A DNA stretch of 41,826 nt from an uncultured beta proteobacterium (GCA_903873485.1 CAIQOO010000222.1:1-41826), one strand, 5' to 3'; counted from the first letter of the stretch, positions 8,249 through 17,057 are shown. The notes: a model not told the origin generated them from the sequence alone. A program made the numbers and translations.

Positions 8249-8875
8249 TCAGCGACCAAATAAGTCAAAACGCCTGAGTTGCACCCGCAGCGGCAGCTTG
8301 GCCCCGAAGTGATGCCCTCGGTCAGCCGGGAACTCCTGAAACACAAAATACTCGCTGTACTTTTTACCTGACACCGAGTAGGACGCGCCAGCGGGTGGTG
8401 TGCCCGTGGTGAACAGCAAACTGCCATCCGTCTGCTGCACCGGAATGCCACCCTCGACCATGGCCGTGCCGACAATCCAGAATACCCGGTCAATTTTCTT
8501 TGCCGTCCAGGGCAGCTTGTCGTTGTGACCTTTGCGCAGATTGATCGAAAACGGGTCATCACCATTCAACTGCACCACCCTGTCACGCTCGCCCATTGCG
8601 TAGAGTGGCGAGTCGCTACCGACAGTCAGCATCATGTCGCCGCTTTCCCACTGGCCCAGCTTGGCGAACTCGCGTTGAACCTTTTGACTCGGCACGCCAG
8701 CGGTGCCTTGCACGGCAGCCTTCCACACGAATCCTTTGCCGTGGCAATGCGGGCATTGCGGATTGGGTGAGTTGGTGGCCGGGTTGACGCAGGGGCAGGC
8801 GTAGGCTTTGCGCCATGCGAACGTCTGGCCGATTTGACCTAAGAACTGGTTAAAAGCAGCAGGATCAAGTTGCAT
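8249..8875 (-). CDS. Probable head-tail joining protein with zinc-ribbon-like motif
   Basis: A 208-residue protein with a compact Cys cluster near the N-terminus (C27, C29, C41, C44: CPC...CPHCHGKG), suggesting a structural zinc site, followed by a strand-rich region. Its ATG overlaps the stop of the 250-residue connector-like gene, so the two are coupled. Position next to another connector gene and the MuF-like protein suggests a role in joining head and tail, such as head completion or tail termination. I do not recognise a named family with certainty. Confidence 0.5.
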   Translation of the reverse strand: MQLDPAAFNQFLGQIGQTFAWRKAYACPCVNPATNSPNPQCPHCHGKGFVWKAAVQGTAGVPSQKVQREFAKLGQWESGDMMLTVGSDSPLYAMGERDRVVQLNGDDPFSINLRKGHNDKLPWTAKKIDRVFWIVGTAMVEGGIPVQQTDGSLLFTTGTPPAGASYSVSGKKYSEYFVFQEFPADRGHHFGAKLPLRVQLRRFDLFGR

Positions 8876-9627
8876 CAGAGCACCATCATGGGTATGCCGT
8901 GGATGCGCGTGCGCAGGTCATCCAGCGCAGAATCGATGCCTTCGCGGAACTTGTCCAGGTCCGGCGCGCTGATGCTTTGACTCAGCCCGTCGGCACTGAT
9001 CGAGGTCGATGCAGCCAGCACCGAATCATTCATCAGCCCGGCCAGCACCATGCGCTGCACCACGTCCAGCAGGTCCGGGTAGTTGGTGGCTACATCTTTC
9101 AGGCCAGCGGTGTAGCGCACCTCGATGAACTGAGGTACCCCCTGCATGCCCATTGCGCCAATCAGAGCACCACCAATCGGAGTATTGAATCCAACGCCAG
9201 CCGGGAAGAACCGGATGTGGCCATACTTTTTATCGGTCTTGATCCACCTGTCAGGCACCGAGAAGATGGTCCCGACTGACGGGTAGGCGTACTGGATCGA
9301 CTGCAGGGAGATGACCGGCCTCTGGCGCAGTTTCAGGAAAATCCAGCCGCCCGGCTGAATCATGTCCTGTTCGTAGTCGTAGCCAGGATCAACCGCCCAG
9401 GCAGCGCCCGCCAAGGCATCAATCTCAGCCTGTGTCGGGTCATTAGGGAATAGCACGGTAGGTGTGAGGAAAACATGCAGCTTGCGCTGTGCTTGCGCCT
9501 CAGCAGCCAACAGCTTGCCCAACAGGTAGTCATCCGATACCGACCCAGGAAGATATCGCTGTACGCTGGGCAAGCGGTCAGATCTAAAAGAATCAAGAAA
9601 AGTGTTTGCGTCAAATAATGTGGACAT
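8875..9627 (-). CDS. Probable head-tail connector/adaptor protein
   Basis: A 250-residue protein. The segment YLPGSVSDDYLLGKLLAAEAQAQRKLHVFL (about 25-55, read in parts) resembles the helical start of adaptor or connector proteins that bind under the portal, followed by a strand-rich middle and a helical C-terminus (about 190-245). It is preceded by an AAGGA ribosome site about 10 bases before ATG and by a variant box ATCGTGAC 29 bases upstream. Its stop overlaps the start of the 208-residue partner. The exact adaptor class is an inference. Confidence 0.5.
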   Translation of the reverse strand: MSTLFDANTFLDSFRSDRLPSVQRYLPGSVSDDYLLGKLLAAEAQAQRKLHVFLTPTVLFPNDPTQAEIDALAGAAWAVDPGYDYEQDMIQPGGWIFLKLRQRPVISLQSIQYAYPSVGTIFSVPDRWIKTDKKYGHIRFFPAGVGFNTPIGGALIGAMGMQGVPQFIEVRYTAGLKDVATNYPDLLDVVQRMVLAGLMNDSVLAASTSISADGLSQSISAPDLDKFREGIDSALDDLRTRIHGIPMMVL

Positions 9628-9656
9628 TGTCGATAATCCTTTTTTTGCATCATCGC

Positions 9657-9664
9657 GTCACGAT
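9657..9664 (-). promoter_or_regulatory. Variant box ATCGTGAC upstream of connector gene
   Basis: One mismatch from GTCGTGAC; it lies over the stop codon of the spike gene and 29 bases before the ATG at 9627. CATCG overlapping the box pairs with CGATG five bases on. Unlike most box sites, this gene also has a ribosome site. Confidence 0.4.
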
Positions 9665-10395
9665 GGACTGCCCGTGGTGTCACCGCCCGCTTTAACATCG
9701 GTGTGCGTGTGGTAGTAGCCGATATCTACCCCGTTATGCTGCAACAGTGACCCATTGATGGATGTGGCCCCATTGATCGTCGTTGGCGCATTCAGCGTGA
9801 TGGATTTGGCGTTGATCGTGGCGGACTCGCTGGTGTTCACCATCAACGACCCCGCGTGATTGATCGTGACATTGCCAGCCGGGTCAATTTTTATCTCGGC
9901 CTTGACACTGCCAGCGTTGGCAATCACCACCGACAGCCACACCGCCGCTTTGTTTTTCGATATTGCCCACAGGCCATCGTGATCTTTGCCGGTCAAATCT
10001 TCATGGCCGGGGGATGTGGCGATGCGAGCAAACGTGCCGCTTGGGTGCGACAGTTCGATATTCCCGTTCTCATCGATGGTGGAATAGACATCCGAAGCAT
10101 GGCGGTCAATTTTGAAATTCTTACGGTCAAAATTCATTTGATTGACCTGGGGCGAGATAAATCCGATGGCGATATACCCGCCATCGGTCTGGCACAGAAC
10201 GACGTAACTCACGACCGTTTGACTGCCCTGATCGCCTTCAGGGTGTGGCATGTTCACCAGCCCGGCAGCCGTTGTCATCGCCGGACCAACCAGCGGCACG
10301 CCGTACAAAACAGAGTCGTCACGCGCCAGTTGCACGTCCAACGAGTTGTCGTGTTGGTGAACCGCGATCACCATGCCGATCAAAATGCCACTCAT
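9658..10395 (-). CDS. Baseplate spike protein, gpV/gp45-like
   Basis: A 245-residue protein with the layout of membrane-piercing spikes (P2 gpV, Mu gp45): an N-terminal OB-like domain (about 1-95, MSGILIGMVIAVHQHDNSLDVQL), a beta-helix-forming middle rich in Asn/Thr/Ile (about 160-220, with NGATSINGS), and a C-terminal apex GYYHTHTDVKAGGDTTGSPS with the His-x-His pair that binds iron at the spike tip in this family. It starts four bases inside the end of the hub gene (ATGA overlap) with an AGGGGG ribosome site. It acts as the needle that first contacts and punctures the outer membrane. Confidence 0.85.
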   Translation of the reverse strand: MSGILIGMVIAVHQHDNSLDVQLARDDSVLYGVPLVGPAMTTAAGLVNMPHPEGDQGSQTVVSYVVLCQTDGGYIAIGFISPQVNQMNFDRKNFKIDRHASDVYSTIDENGNIELSHPSGTFARIATSPGHEDLTGKDHDGLWAISKNKAAVWLSVVIANAGSVKAEIKIDPAGNVTINHAGSLMVNTSESATINAKSITLNAPTTINGATSINGSLLQHNGVDIGYYHTHTDVKAGGDTTGSPS

Positions 10396-11849
10396 GCGTA
10401 AATCCCCCTGCCGTAAAAATAGGGATTTTTGGCCTGCCTGCGCCAGACAAATCCGGTGCCACGGGAAAACTGCAGGGTACAGGTGTAGCCCTTCAGCACC
10501 TCAAAGGTGTGTGTGACGCTGGTCACATAACCGGTTTCCTGATTGGCGTTTCCCCAATCGATGGCGAAGTGGCAGCCGGGCTTATAAATCGGGTTGCCAT
10601 TGCAGCGGATCGAACCCGACTCAAACAGCACGTTATCGATGTTGCTGTCCTGCAAATACTTTATCTGCTTTTTCATGTAGTCAGCATGCCCAATGCCGCC
10701 AGCTTTGAACTCAGCCTCCTTTTGCCCCGGTGTGGCCTGCGTTTTCAGGCTTCCGTGCTCGGTGCTGACCTCCATTGGCCGAATGCCATACATATCCTCA
10801 TGACAATTTGGGTAGTCGCCTTTCGACAGAAAGGTTCCATCACCCACGATGCTGTCGCGGGTAACCATCTGATCGGTGCGAAGCTCTCCCGTCGCCGACC
10901 TGACCATGTACCAGTTGGCAACATCGTGCTCAGATCGCGCGCGCCGGATGGAGATGATCTCGTTTGGCGCAATATCGAACGACCCGACATCGGCATCGGT
11001 CAAGTTGAAAATGAATTTTTCAGGCTTGCATGTTCCATTGGTGTCGTTGCAAGGTATCGACTTGAATGCGGGCTTGCGGTACACCAGGCGCGAGTAGGAT
11101 TCCTCATCCTCAAACAGAAGCTCGTAAAACGGGCCAAGGTTGCCATGCTTGTGCAAATAATCCCACAAAGTACCTTCCGGGTTTGATTGCACACCGAGAG
11201 GGTGAACCATATCTTCAGCATCGGCACCCGTCACATCAGCATCCAAGAACGGGAGCATGTCGTTCTTGAATTTGCCAATGAAATCGTTGATTACCTCGTT
11301 GACCAGCATGGTGACAAAATCGCCAGCCGGGAAGCTGGCAACAGGGATGCCATAGACGACAGACATATAGGTCTTGGTCATTGCAGCAATTGCCAGCCCA
11401 ATAGATGACCCTTTGAAGTAACTGATGCTCATCATCCGCAGGAAGCAACCGTAGTCGCCGCCCGTGATGGTGACGATGCGCGTTGGCTTGCCGCTGGCAT
11501 CGATGGACTGGTCGAGGCTGGTGTCAGTCACCAGGCCGCGCATCACCAGTTGGGTGTTGCCTACCCGGCTCATCCTGATCTCGACTACGTCCATTGGCTC
11601 GACCATGTCGTAAATCGAGTATTTTTCATAGCCCGGCTTGCCCCTGAGTAACTGATCGCTCAGGCGGATTGAGAAACCGTTACCAGGGCTGTTGATGGCC
11701 CGGTGCGTTGTCACGGAACTGCCCTCACCGAGGTAGGGTGTGATGTCCACGTCCATACTGGCGCTGGCATCCGGGTCGGTCGATTCGTCTTTGCGCACGA
11801 CGATCTTGTACAGCATGACGCTGACCTGTGGGGCATGGACTTGAATCAT
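10392..11849 (-). CDS. Baseplate hub protein, gpD/gp27-like
   Basis: A 485-residue protein located between tape measure and spike genes, the standard place for the tail hub (P2 gpD, T4 gp27, Mu gp44). The N-terminal part has strand-rich sequence with a GFSIRLSD and MRGLVTDTSLDQ pattern typical of hub proteins, and the C-terminal part has 'TGYVTSVTHTFEVLKGYTCTL' style sequence expected near the spike-binding face. Length is a little above the P2 gpD size. Its ATG overlaps the tape-measure stop; a GGAG ribosome site lies nine bases upstream. An inner ATG at codon 12 is an alternative start. Confidence 0.75.
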   Translation of the reverse strand: MIQVHAPQVSVMLYKIVVRKDESTDPDASASMDVDITPYLGEGSSVTTHRAINSPGNGFSIRLSDQLLRGKPGYEKYSIYDMVEPMDVVEIRMSRVGNTQLVMRGLVTDTSLDQSIDASGKPTRIVTITGGDYGCFLRMMSISYFKGSSIGLAIAAMTKTYMSVVYGIPVASFPAGDFVTMLVNEVINDFIGKFKNDMLPFLDADVTGADAEDMVHPLGVQSNPEGTLWDYLHKHGNLGPFYELLFEDEESYSRLVYRKPAFKSIPCNDTNGTCKPEKFIFNLTDADVGSFDIAPNEIISIRRARSEHDVANWYMVRSATGELRTDQMVTRDSIVGDGTFLSKGDYPNCHEDMYGIRPMEVSTEHGSLKTQATPGQKEAEFKAGGIGHADYMKKQIKYLQDSNIDNVLFESGSIRCNGNPIYKPGCHFAIDWGNANQETGYVTSVTHTFEVLKGYTCTLQFSRGTGFVWRRQAKNPYFYGRGIYA

Positions 11850-14800
11850 GCGTAAGCTCCACTGGCGCGAGCTTTTGTCACGCCTCTGGCCGATGCCGTT
11901 TCGATTCGGTTATCAGGGTACCGCAGATTGACATCGACGGTCGAACTCAGCGGGTTGAACGAAACCGCCATTCTTTGCATCGCCATGCTGGCCGACAGGG
12001 CTGAAGCTGCCTGTTTCTCCAGTGGCCGCCCTTGGGGCTGCGCCACGGGAACAGCGGGAGGCATTTTTCTGGCCGCGTTATCAATCGTTTTTACCTTACC
12101 AGCATCGCCTCCCATAGCTCGCTTCAGAACATCTTGAGTCATTGATACCGGGTTTGCCGATTCTTTGGTTTGCGATTTGTCGTCCGGCGTTGAAGGATTT
12201 TTCAGCATCCCGGCAGCACTTTTATCGGCGGTAGGTACCGGTGCCGCAACAGCCGCGTCTTGTTGGGTTGGCGCAGGTTTTGGCGCGACCTTTGACGACT
12301 CGGGTGATTCACCGTCGCCGAGTCCAAGTGTTTCACGGTCAACGCCAGGAATTACCCTGAACTCATCGCGGATGGGGCGCGGTGCCTTTGTCGCAGTAGC
12401 GGCAGCAGTAGCGACAGCAGGAACGATTGACGCAGGCGCAGGATTTGGCGCAGTGGCCACGGGAACGGCAGCAGGCGCAGTAGCGACAGCAGGAACGATT
12501 GACGCTGGTGGTTGCGGTGTTTGTGATTTTTTCGCAAAAATTCCCTGCCGTCTTGAAACGTCGGCATTGAAGTCTGATATTTGAGGTTTTGATACGACTC
12601 CCGAGCCATCTACGCCTCCATCACCAGCAAACCACCGTTTATTCCCCTCTTCGACACTGCCTCCCTTGCGATTCCTTTCGGCTTTATAAATCGCACTCAG
12701 CCTGATCTGGTCTTTTGGATCTGTCGGTACGTCAACTGTTTTTTCTACGCCCTTCGAGTCGGTATAGGTTCGCTTCTCCATCTTTGGCTTGCGCCCGTAA
12801 ATTTTCTCGAATTCTGGCGTTGCATCCTTCACGGCACCAACCAGCATCTGACCCATGCCAAACGCACTGGTCGAGTATTCCTCGCCTTTCGCGTTCACGC
12901 CTTTGCCGAAACCATCCGATTTAAATTTGTTTTCATGCGACATCAGCCCGGCCAGTTCACCAGGCTGAAGTCCGTGTGCTTTTTCAGCCTCCGCAATATC
13001 CTTGGCATGCGTCTCGTACCGAGCCATTTCATCCTCGCCAGGCTGGCCGCGTTTTGCCGGTTTGCCGCCACCAGTGGATACAGCTTGCGCTGCCCGGTCA
13101 GTCGCATCTGGTGGTTGTGCTGGGGTTGTCGATGTTTTGAGGGTTACCGGCTTTTTGACTGTTGGGTCGGTCCTGCCGTCGCTTGGCTCGCCGACAATGC
13201 CGCCGTGGGCAGCCCTGTATTGCAATGTGCGTGATTCGGCCTCTTTTTTTGCAAGCTCCCAATCGCCAACATTGGAACCCTTGCTCATGACGGCAGTCGA
13301 ACCAAGCTCTTGTATTTGCCTTACCGAGTTTGCCTGTATTTCATCGCGTGATGCGCGCTGGCTTCTCAAATGGGCATCGTTTTCCTGATACGCCGTGTTC
13401 CGAGTTCTGATTTGTTTTTCTGACTTTTTGCCGGACTCGTACAGGTCGCGCTCTTTCAACATGCCGCCTTCGATTTTCTCAGCCTCAATCCGCTTTGCCC
13501 CTTCGGACTTGGGTGCCATCCACGTCACCAGATCGGCCAGCAGCGAGTTGGTCAACGTCGATGCGGGGATAAGCCCCTTGGCAATATCATCGATACGGTT
13601 TGCCGTTTTGGCAGCATCAGCCGCGATTTTCTCGCCGGTAGTTTTCTCGCGCTCCATCGTGTTGGCAATGTTGACCAGCGCAAGCTGCATCGCGACAGAA
13701 TCCTTTTGGCCGGACATGCCGGACGTGGCCTTGAGTTGCTCTTTCTGGTCTTTCGTGAGGTCGGTGCGTTTAAGCATGTTGTCGCGCACCGACACCAGCC
13801 CGTTTTCACCATCCATCTGACCCTTGGCATGGGAAATGTCGGCCATCGACAGCATGCCTGTGCCGGACAAATTGTTGATATTCAAGTTGTCGTATTGTTT
13901 GACGAGGTCGCCGATGCCGTGCAGTTTGCCTTCTTTGCCTTCTTTGCCTTTTTGGTTGTACGACAACATCGTAGCCGCCTCGTTGGGTGTGTAGTGATAG
14001 GCACCCATCATTGCCTCGATTTGTCCTCTCCTGGAAGGAATGTTCTCCGTTATCGTACTGACGATCTCTTCTATCGCCATTTTGTTTCCGCCGAATTGAC
14101 TCATGGGCTTTTCGCCGCCATCTGTCAGCCACTTGTTTACCGCGTTATCTTTACCGCCAAACGTTTGATCGGCAGTGGCAGCATAGCCAGCCGCCTCGCG
14201 CATGGCAACCCCTAGAGCACCTACATCATTCCCCTTGAGTGCCATAAACTGGAAATTGCTCGATGCCTGCCCCATGCTGCCGCCGCCCTGAAACGACTTA
14301 TCGAACTTGTCCAGCATGCCAGCCGCGTTCTCGACCGTCATGCCAGGCGTTTTTGACCCGACCAGGGCCGACAGCAGACCCGCATAGCCCTCGGTGTTGG
14401 GCGCGGTGAGGCTGCGCCGCGCAGTCTCGCTACTGAACCCCTGTATGGCGTTCATCAATTCGCCAGCATTGAGCGTTGAGCCGGTGCGCTTGAGGGCTTC
14501 GGCAAATTGCGCGGCAAACCGGCTCGCGTCCTCCTTGGTCGAACCCATCGCGCCATCCCGGCGCAGGCTGGCGACCATGCTCACGCCGCGCTGCTCATCG
14601 ACACCCGTGGCCTGTGCCAGACCGACACCGACCTTGGCTTGGTCAATGGCGTTGACGTTGGTCTTGGCGATATTGATAAATTCGGTGGACAGCTTGCGGG
14701 ATACCTCATTGGTCAAATTGAAGGTATCCGCAATCAGGCGACTCTGGACCGCAAGATCATTAAAGCTGTCGGATGTACTGCCCAGCGACCGCTTGAGCTT

Positions 14801-15994
14801 GTCGATATCGGTATTGAGAACCTTCTCACGGTCCACGCCTTCATTGACCGCGCTGGCCGCCTTGTAGGCACCAAAGGCCAACATCCCGATGCCAGCGCCC
14901 GCTGCTGCACCAGCCATACCGCCACCAGCGAGCATGCCGCCCATGCCACGCCCGGCAGCACCCTCGGCACCCATTGAGCCAGCCTGAGCCACCGCCTGCC
15001 CCGCGCCGCCCGCCAGTGGCGCTATTTGCCGGGCAGCGAAGCCCAGCGTTTGTGCGATTTTGCCAAACAGGGTGTCTTTGTGCTTAGGTTCAATTGGCTC
15101 CTTGGGTTTCCCGGCTGGATTCGGCTGATTCGGGTCTTGCGGCTGGCCACCAGGGTTATTGATCTCGTTGGAGGTCAGGCCGGTGATCGATGTGGGGTAA
15201 TGCCGCTGCGTGCGATTGATCGTGTTGGCGAGCATCCGGTCGATGATCAACTGGAGCTTTTTGGCATCACGCTCAATCATCGGCCCATTGATTTGTTCCG
15301 GTGACGTGACCTTCGGCTGCGACTTGAGTTGGTTGCCGATGCCGTTTGGAAGGCTTTTTGTGTCGGCCACCAAGCCCTGAAATTCGGTGCGCAGCACCTT
15401 GAGCAATTCGGCATCATCCGCACTAAAGATTTTTACCGGCTGCCCTAGTTCCTTGCCCTTGCGCTGAACGAATTCATTCAGCATGGCGATCAGGCCGGTG
15501 AAGTCATCCTCGGCCTCAGCGGCAGACTGGCCTAGTTCATCCAACGCCTTACTTGATGTTTGTGATGCGTCAACAATGGCCGTTGTTTTATCTGCCAGGG
15601 TGCCGGCAGTGCCAGCCGCCTGACTCATTGCTGCATCGGCTTGGGCAGTTGCATCCACGACATTCAGCAAGGCATCAGCCAGTTTGGATGAAGCACCATC
15701 GACTTGTTCAATGGCATCACCAGTTTGGTTTATGGCAGCAGCCGATGTCTGCAAGTCGCCATTCAGGCCACCAACAGCGGACACCAATCCATCAACCCCG
15801 GCAGCAGCAGCCAGAAGATCATCAGTCAGCCCACCAAGCTGTGCCGCCGACTTGGCAGCGGCAGTGCCCGCATTGTCAACCGCAGCCGCTGCATCATTGA
15901 CCTTTGATTCAGCTTTGCCAGCAGCGTCCGCCGCCTTTCCAAGGCTCGCCTCCACCGCACTGGTATCGACCTTAATGCCAAATGATTCAGCCAT
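11846..15994 (-). CDS. Tail tape measure protein with lytic transglycosylase-like domain
   Basis: A 1382-residue protein that sets tail length and is ejected ahead of DNA. The first 200 residues are long Ala/Asp-rich helix (coiled coil). An apolar Gly/Ala stretch at about 320-375 could insert in a membrane. At about 1005-1110 lies a lysozyme-fold segment resembling lytic transglycosylases: AEAEKAHGLQPGELAGLMSHENKF, with a candidate catalytic Glu in SHENKF, then SAFGMGQM; it probably helps the tail cross the cell wall. After it come Ala/Pro/Val-rich repeats (about 1160-1200). The gene follows the two tail chaperone frames, the canonical order. The start has a GAGGAC ribosome site; its first bases overlap the second chaperone frame by 8 bases. 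Confidence 0.9.
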   Translation of the reverse strand: MAESFGIKVDTSAVEASLGKAADAAGKAESKVNDAAAAVDNAGTAAAKSAAQLGGLTDDLLAAAAGVDGLVSAVGGLNGDLQTSAAAINQTGDAIEQVDGASSKLADALLNVVDATAQADAAMSQAAGTAGTLADKTTAIVDASQTSSKALDELGQSAAEAEDDFTGLIAMLNEFVQRKGKELGQPVKIFSADDAELLKVLRTEFQGLVADTKSLPNGIGNQLKSQPKVTSPEQINGPMIERDAKKLQLIIDRMLANTINRTQRHYPTSITGLTSNEINNPGGQPQDPNQPNPAGKPKEPIEPKHKDTLFGKIAQTLGFAARQIAPLAGGAGQAVAQAGSMGAEGAAGRGMGGMLAGGGMAGAAAGAGIGMLAFGAYKAASAVNEGVDREKVLNTDIDKLKRSLGSTSDSFNDLAVQSRLIADTFNLTNEVSRKLSTEFINIAKTNVNAIDQAKVGVGLAQATGVDEQRGVSMVASLRRDGAMGSTKEDASRFAAQFAEALKRTGSTLNAGELMNAIQGFSSETARRSLTAPNTEGYAGLLSALVGSKTPGMTVENAAGMLDKFDKSFQGGGSMGQASSNFQFMALKGNDVGALGVAMREAAGYAATADQTFGGKDNAVNKWLTDGGEKPMSQFGGNKMAIEEIVSTITENIPSRRGQIEAMMGAYHYTPNEAATMLSYNQKGKEGKEGKLHGIGDLVKQYDNLNINNLSGTGMLSMADISHAKGQMDGENGLVSVRDNMLKRTDLTKDQKEQLKATSGMSGQKDSVAMQLALVNIANTMEREKTTGEKIAADAAKTANRIDDIAKGLIPASTLTNSLLADLVTWMAPKSEGAKRIEAEKIEGGMLKERDLYESGKKSEKQIRTRNTAYQENDAHLRSQRASRDEIQANSVRQIQELGSTAVMSKGSNVGDWELAKKEAESRTLQYRAAHGGIVGEPSDGRTDPTVKKPVTLKTSTTPAQPPDATDRAAQAVSTGGGKPAKRGQPGEDEMARYETHAKDIAEAEKAHGLQPGELAGLMSHENKFKSDGFGKGVNAKGEEYSTSAFGMGQMLVGAVKDATPEFEKIYGRKPKMEKRTYTDSKGVEKTVDVPTDPKDQIRLSAIYKAERNRKGGSVEEGNKRWFAGDGGVDGSGVVSKPQISDFNADVSRRQGIFAKKSQTPQPPASIVPAVATAPAAVPVATAPNPAPASIVPAVATAAATATKAPRPIRDEFRVIPGVDRETLGLGDGESPESSKVAPKPAPTQQDAAVAAPVPTADKSAAGMLKNPSTPDDKSQTKESANPVSMTQDVLKRAMGGDAGKVKTIDNAARKMPPAVPVAQPQGRPLEKQAASALSASMAMQRMAVSFNPLSSTVDVNLRYPDNRIETASARGVTKARASGAYA
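12405..12505. repeat. 29-bp direct repeat in tape-measure gene
   Basis: Two identical 29-base copies at 12405-12433 and 12477-12505 encode the repeated Ala-Ser-Ile-Val-Pro-Ala-Val-Ala-Thr-Ala segment in the Ala/Pro-rich linker of the tape measure. It is probably a recombination-generated linker length variant. Confidence 0.8.
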
Positions 15995-16301
15995 TGCTTA
16001 TGTCCTCAAAATCATCACCTGGAAGGATGCCAGCAGCAGCATCCATCGCGGCAATATCCTCGTCAAAGTTGTCGGCGCTTTCCTCCCACTCATCCTCCGG
16101 CTTGTCGTAGTAGTAGTACGCCCAATAGTCGGTAAGCATCGCCGCCTCGGTCATATCGAGGTAACGACTGTCGGTGGGTGGCAGGTTGTACTTGCGCCGA
16201 AACCAGAAGCGCGCCGTGGTGGCTAGCTCCTTGGCCGCTTCCTTGGCATTTCGCTCAAGGCTTTTGTCGAAAATCAGCCTCCTGCGCACGAATCGCGTCA
16301 T
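15987..16301 (-). CDS. Tail assembly chaperone, frameshifted second frame (T-like)
   Basis: An open frame of 104 codons immediately before the tape measure. It contains ARFWFRRKYNLPPTDSRYLDMT, common in the downstream half of phage tail assembly chaperones. It overlaps the 3' end of the upstream chaperone frame by 47 bases and lies in the +1 frame relative to it. Its ATG at 16301 has no ribosome site, so the likely product is a fusion made by +1 ribosomal frameshifting, as with lambda gpG-GT in function. The acidic C-terminus (EDEWEESADNFDEDIAAMD) would bind the tape measure. Confidence 0.75.
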   Translation of the reverse strand: MTRFVRRRLIFDKSLERNAKEAAKELATTARFWFRRKYNLPPTDSRYLDMTEAAMLTDYWAYYYYDKPEDEWEESADNFDEDIAAMDAAAGILPGDDFEDISNG

Positions 16302-16572
16302 AGACGTCGATCAACTGTGCGTAGGAAGCATCCTCTTGAGGGTCAAGTTTTTCAATGTCCCAGCCGGGCGGCACCGAGACACCCAGCACCTTGATGGTGG
16401 CGAATGCCCGAGCGTAGTAATGCAGGAACTTGGTCGGGGTATCAACCCCCTCGGTCAGCCGGGAATACTCTGCAGCGACAGCAAACTCGTCGCGCATCGT
16501 GCGCCGCCCGATAGTGAATGCCCCGAGAGCATCGACGGTCACCTGGAAGTCATGTGGCGATGCTGGCCGCAT
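16255..16572 (-). CDS. Tail assembly chaperone, first frame (G-like)
   Basis: A 105-residue protein between the tail tube and tape measure genes, the place of the G-type tail assembly chaperone. It has a short strand-rich start (FQVTVDALGAFTIGRRTMRDEF) then helices, as in the family. Most ribosomes would end at the TGA at 16255; a fraction should shift into the next frame near the end and make the long form. It abuts the second tube gene by 2 bases. Role inferred from position, size and overlap. Confidence 0.75.
   Translation of the reverse strand: MRPASPHDFQVTVDALGAFTIGRRTMRDEFAVAAEYSRLTEGVDTPTKFLHYYARAFATIKVLGVSVPPGWDIEKLDPQEDASYAQLIDVYDAIRAQEADFRQKP
16267..16272 (-). other. Candidate +1 frameshift site UUU_CGA
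   Basis: In the overlap of the two chaperone frames the zero-frame codons GAU UUU CGA C occur five codons before the first stop. A tRNA-Phe on UUU can slip forward to UUC while CGA, a slow codon in many bacteria, waits; this mirrors the UUU_CGU +1 site of influenza PA-X. The fused reading would be ...EADF-DKSLERNA.... A second possible +1 site is CCU_UGA at the stop itself. No -1 slippery heptamer is seen. Confidence 0.55.
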
Positions 16573-16574
16573 GA

Positions 16575-17003
16575 CTAAGCCCAGGCATTACCACTGGAGA
16601 CACCAATCGCTTTAAATTGGCAACTGGCGCTGACAATTTTGTTGGTGCTGATTTCAATCTCACCCGAGTCATAGCTGCACCCGGTATAGGTGCGGACCTT
16701 GTTGTCCTGCTTGTCGGTGATGATGATGTCAAAGATCAAACCCTCCAGCGCATTCTGGCCGTCTTTGATGGTCACGCCTGCTTGCAGCAGCGAGCCGGTG
16801 TACAGCACCAGGGTCTGGACCGACAAGGAGTGAACCTCAAGAGTCGGCACATATTCCTGCGCATCAATCTCACCAATGGTGTAAGCAGGCTCCAATCCGT
16901 AGTTGTCGGTACTGCGGATGGACTGGATCAGGCCCACATCTTTTCCGTCGATTTTGACGGTGATCTTATTGCCGGTGCGGACTTTCAGATTAGCTGTAGC
17001 CAT
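16575..17003 (-). CDS. Tail tube protein, second copy
   Basis: A 142-residue protein that is a clear paralogue of its upstream neighbour (17058-17537): both start with NLKVRTGNKI..K..G.DVGLIQSIR, share LYTGSLLQAGVT, CSYDSGEIE, NKIVSASCQFKA and end GNAW. Position directly after the sheath and before the chaperones, size, and strand-rich sequence fit a contractile-tail inner tube protein. One of the two copies may form the main tube and the other a tube-tip or initiator. The 5' leader is 37 bases after a GTCGTGAC box, has no ribosome site, and can form an ACTCG...CGAGT hairpin. Confidence 0.75.
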   Translation of the reverse strand: MATANLKVRTGNKITVKIDGKDVGLIQSIRSTDNYGLEPAYTIGEIDAQEYVPTLEVHSLSVQTLVLYTGSLLQAGVTIKDGQNALEGLIFDIIITDKQDNKVRTYTGCSYDSGEIEISTNKIVSASCQFKAIGVSSGNAWA

Positions 17004-17040
17004 GACATACTCGAATAGTTACGATGAAAACGAGTCTGTT
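17004..17040 (-). promoter_or_regulatory. Tube-gene leader with conserved hairpin (copy 2)
   Basis: A 37-base leader following the box, almost identical to 17538-17574. The stem ACTCG/CGAGT encloses a loop with TTTTCATCGTAA. The other copy differs in stem bases yet still pairs (CTGG/CCAG), a compensatory pattern. Confidence 0.45.
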
Positions 17041-17048
17041 GTCACGAC
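17041..17048 (-). promoter_or_regulatory. GTCGTGAC box upstream of second tube gene
   Basis: The octamer lies in the 54-base gap between the two tube genes, 37 bases before ATG. The following leader (17004-17040) is a near copy of the leader of the first tube gene and lacks a ribosome site. Confidence 0.6.
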
Positions 17049-17057
17049 CAAAACCGA

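Noticed and set aside
12352..16000. Many long plus-strand open frames opposite the tape measure
   Set aside because: They mirror Ala/Ser-rich minus-strand coding in a GC-rich gene and have no ribosome sites or family features.
16255..16301. Classical -1 slippery heptamer in the chaperone overlap
   Set aside because: No X-XXY-YYZ heptamer is present, and the second frame is +1 (or -2), not -1.
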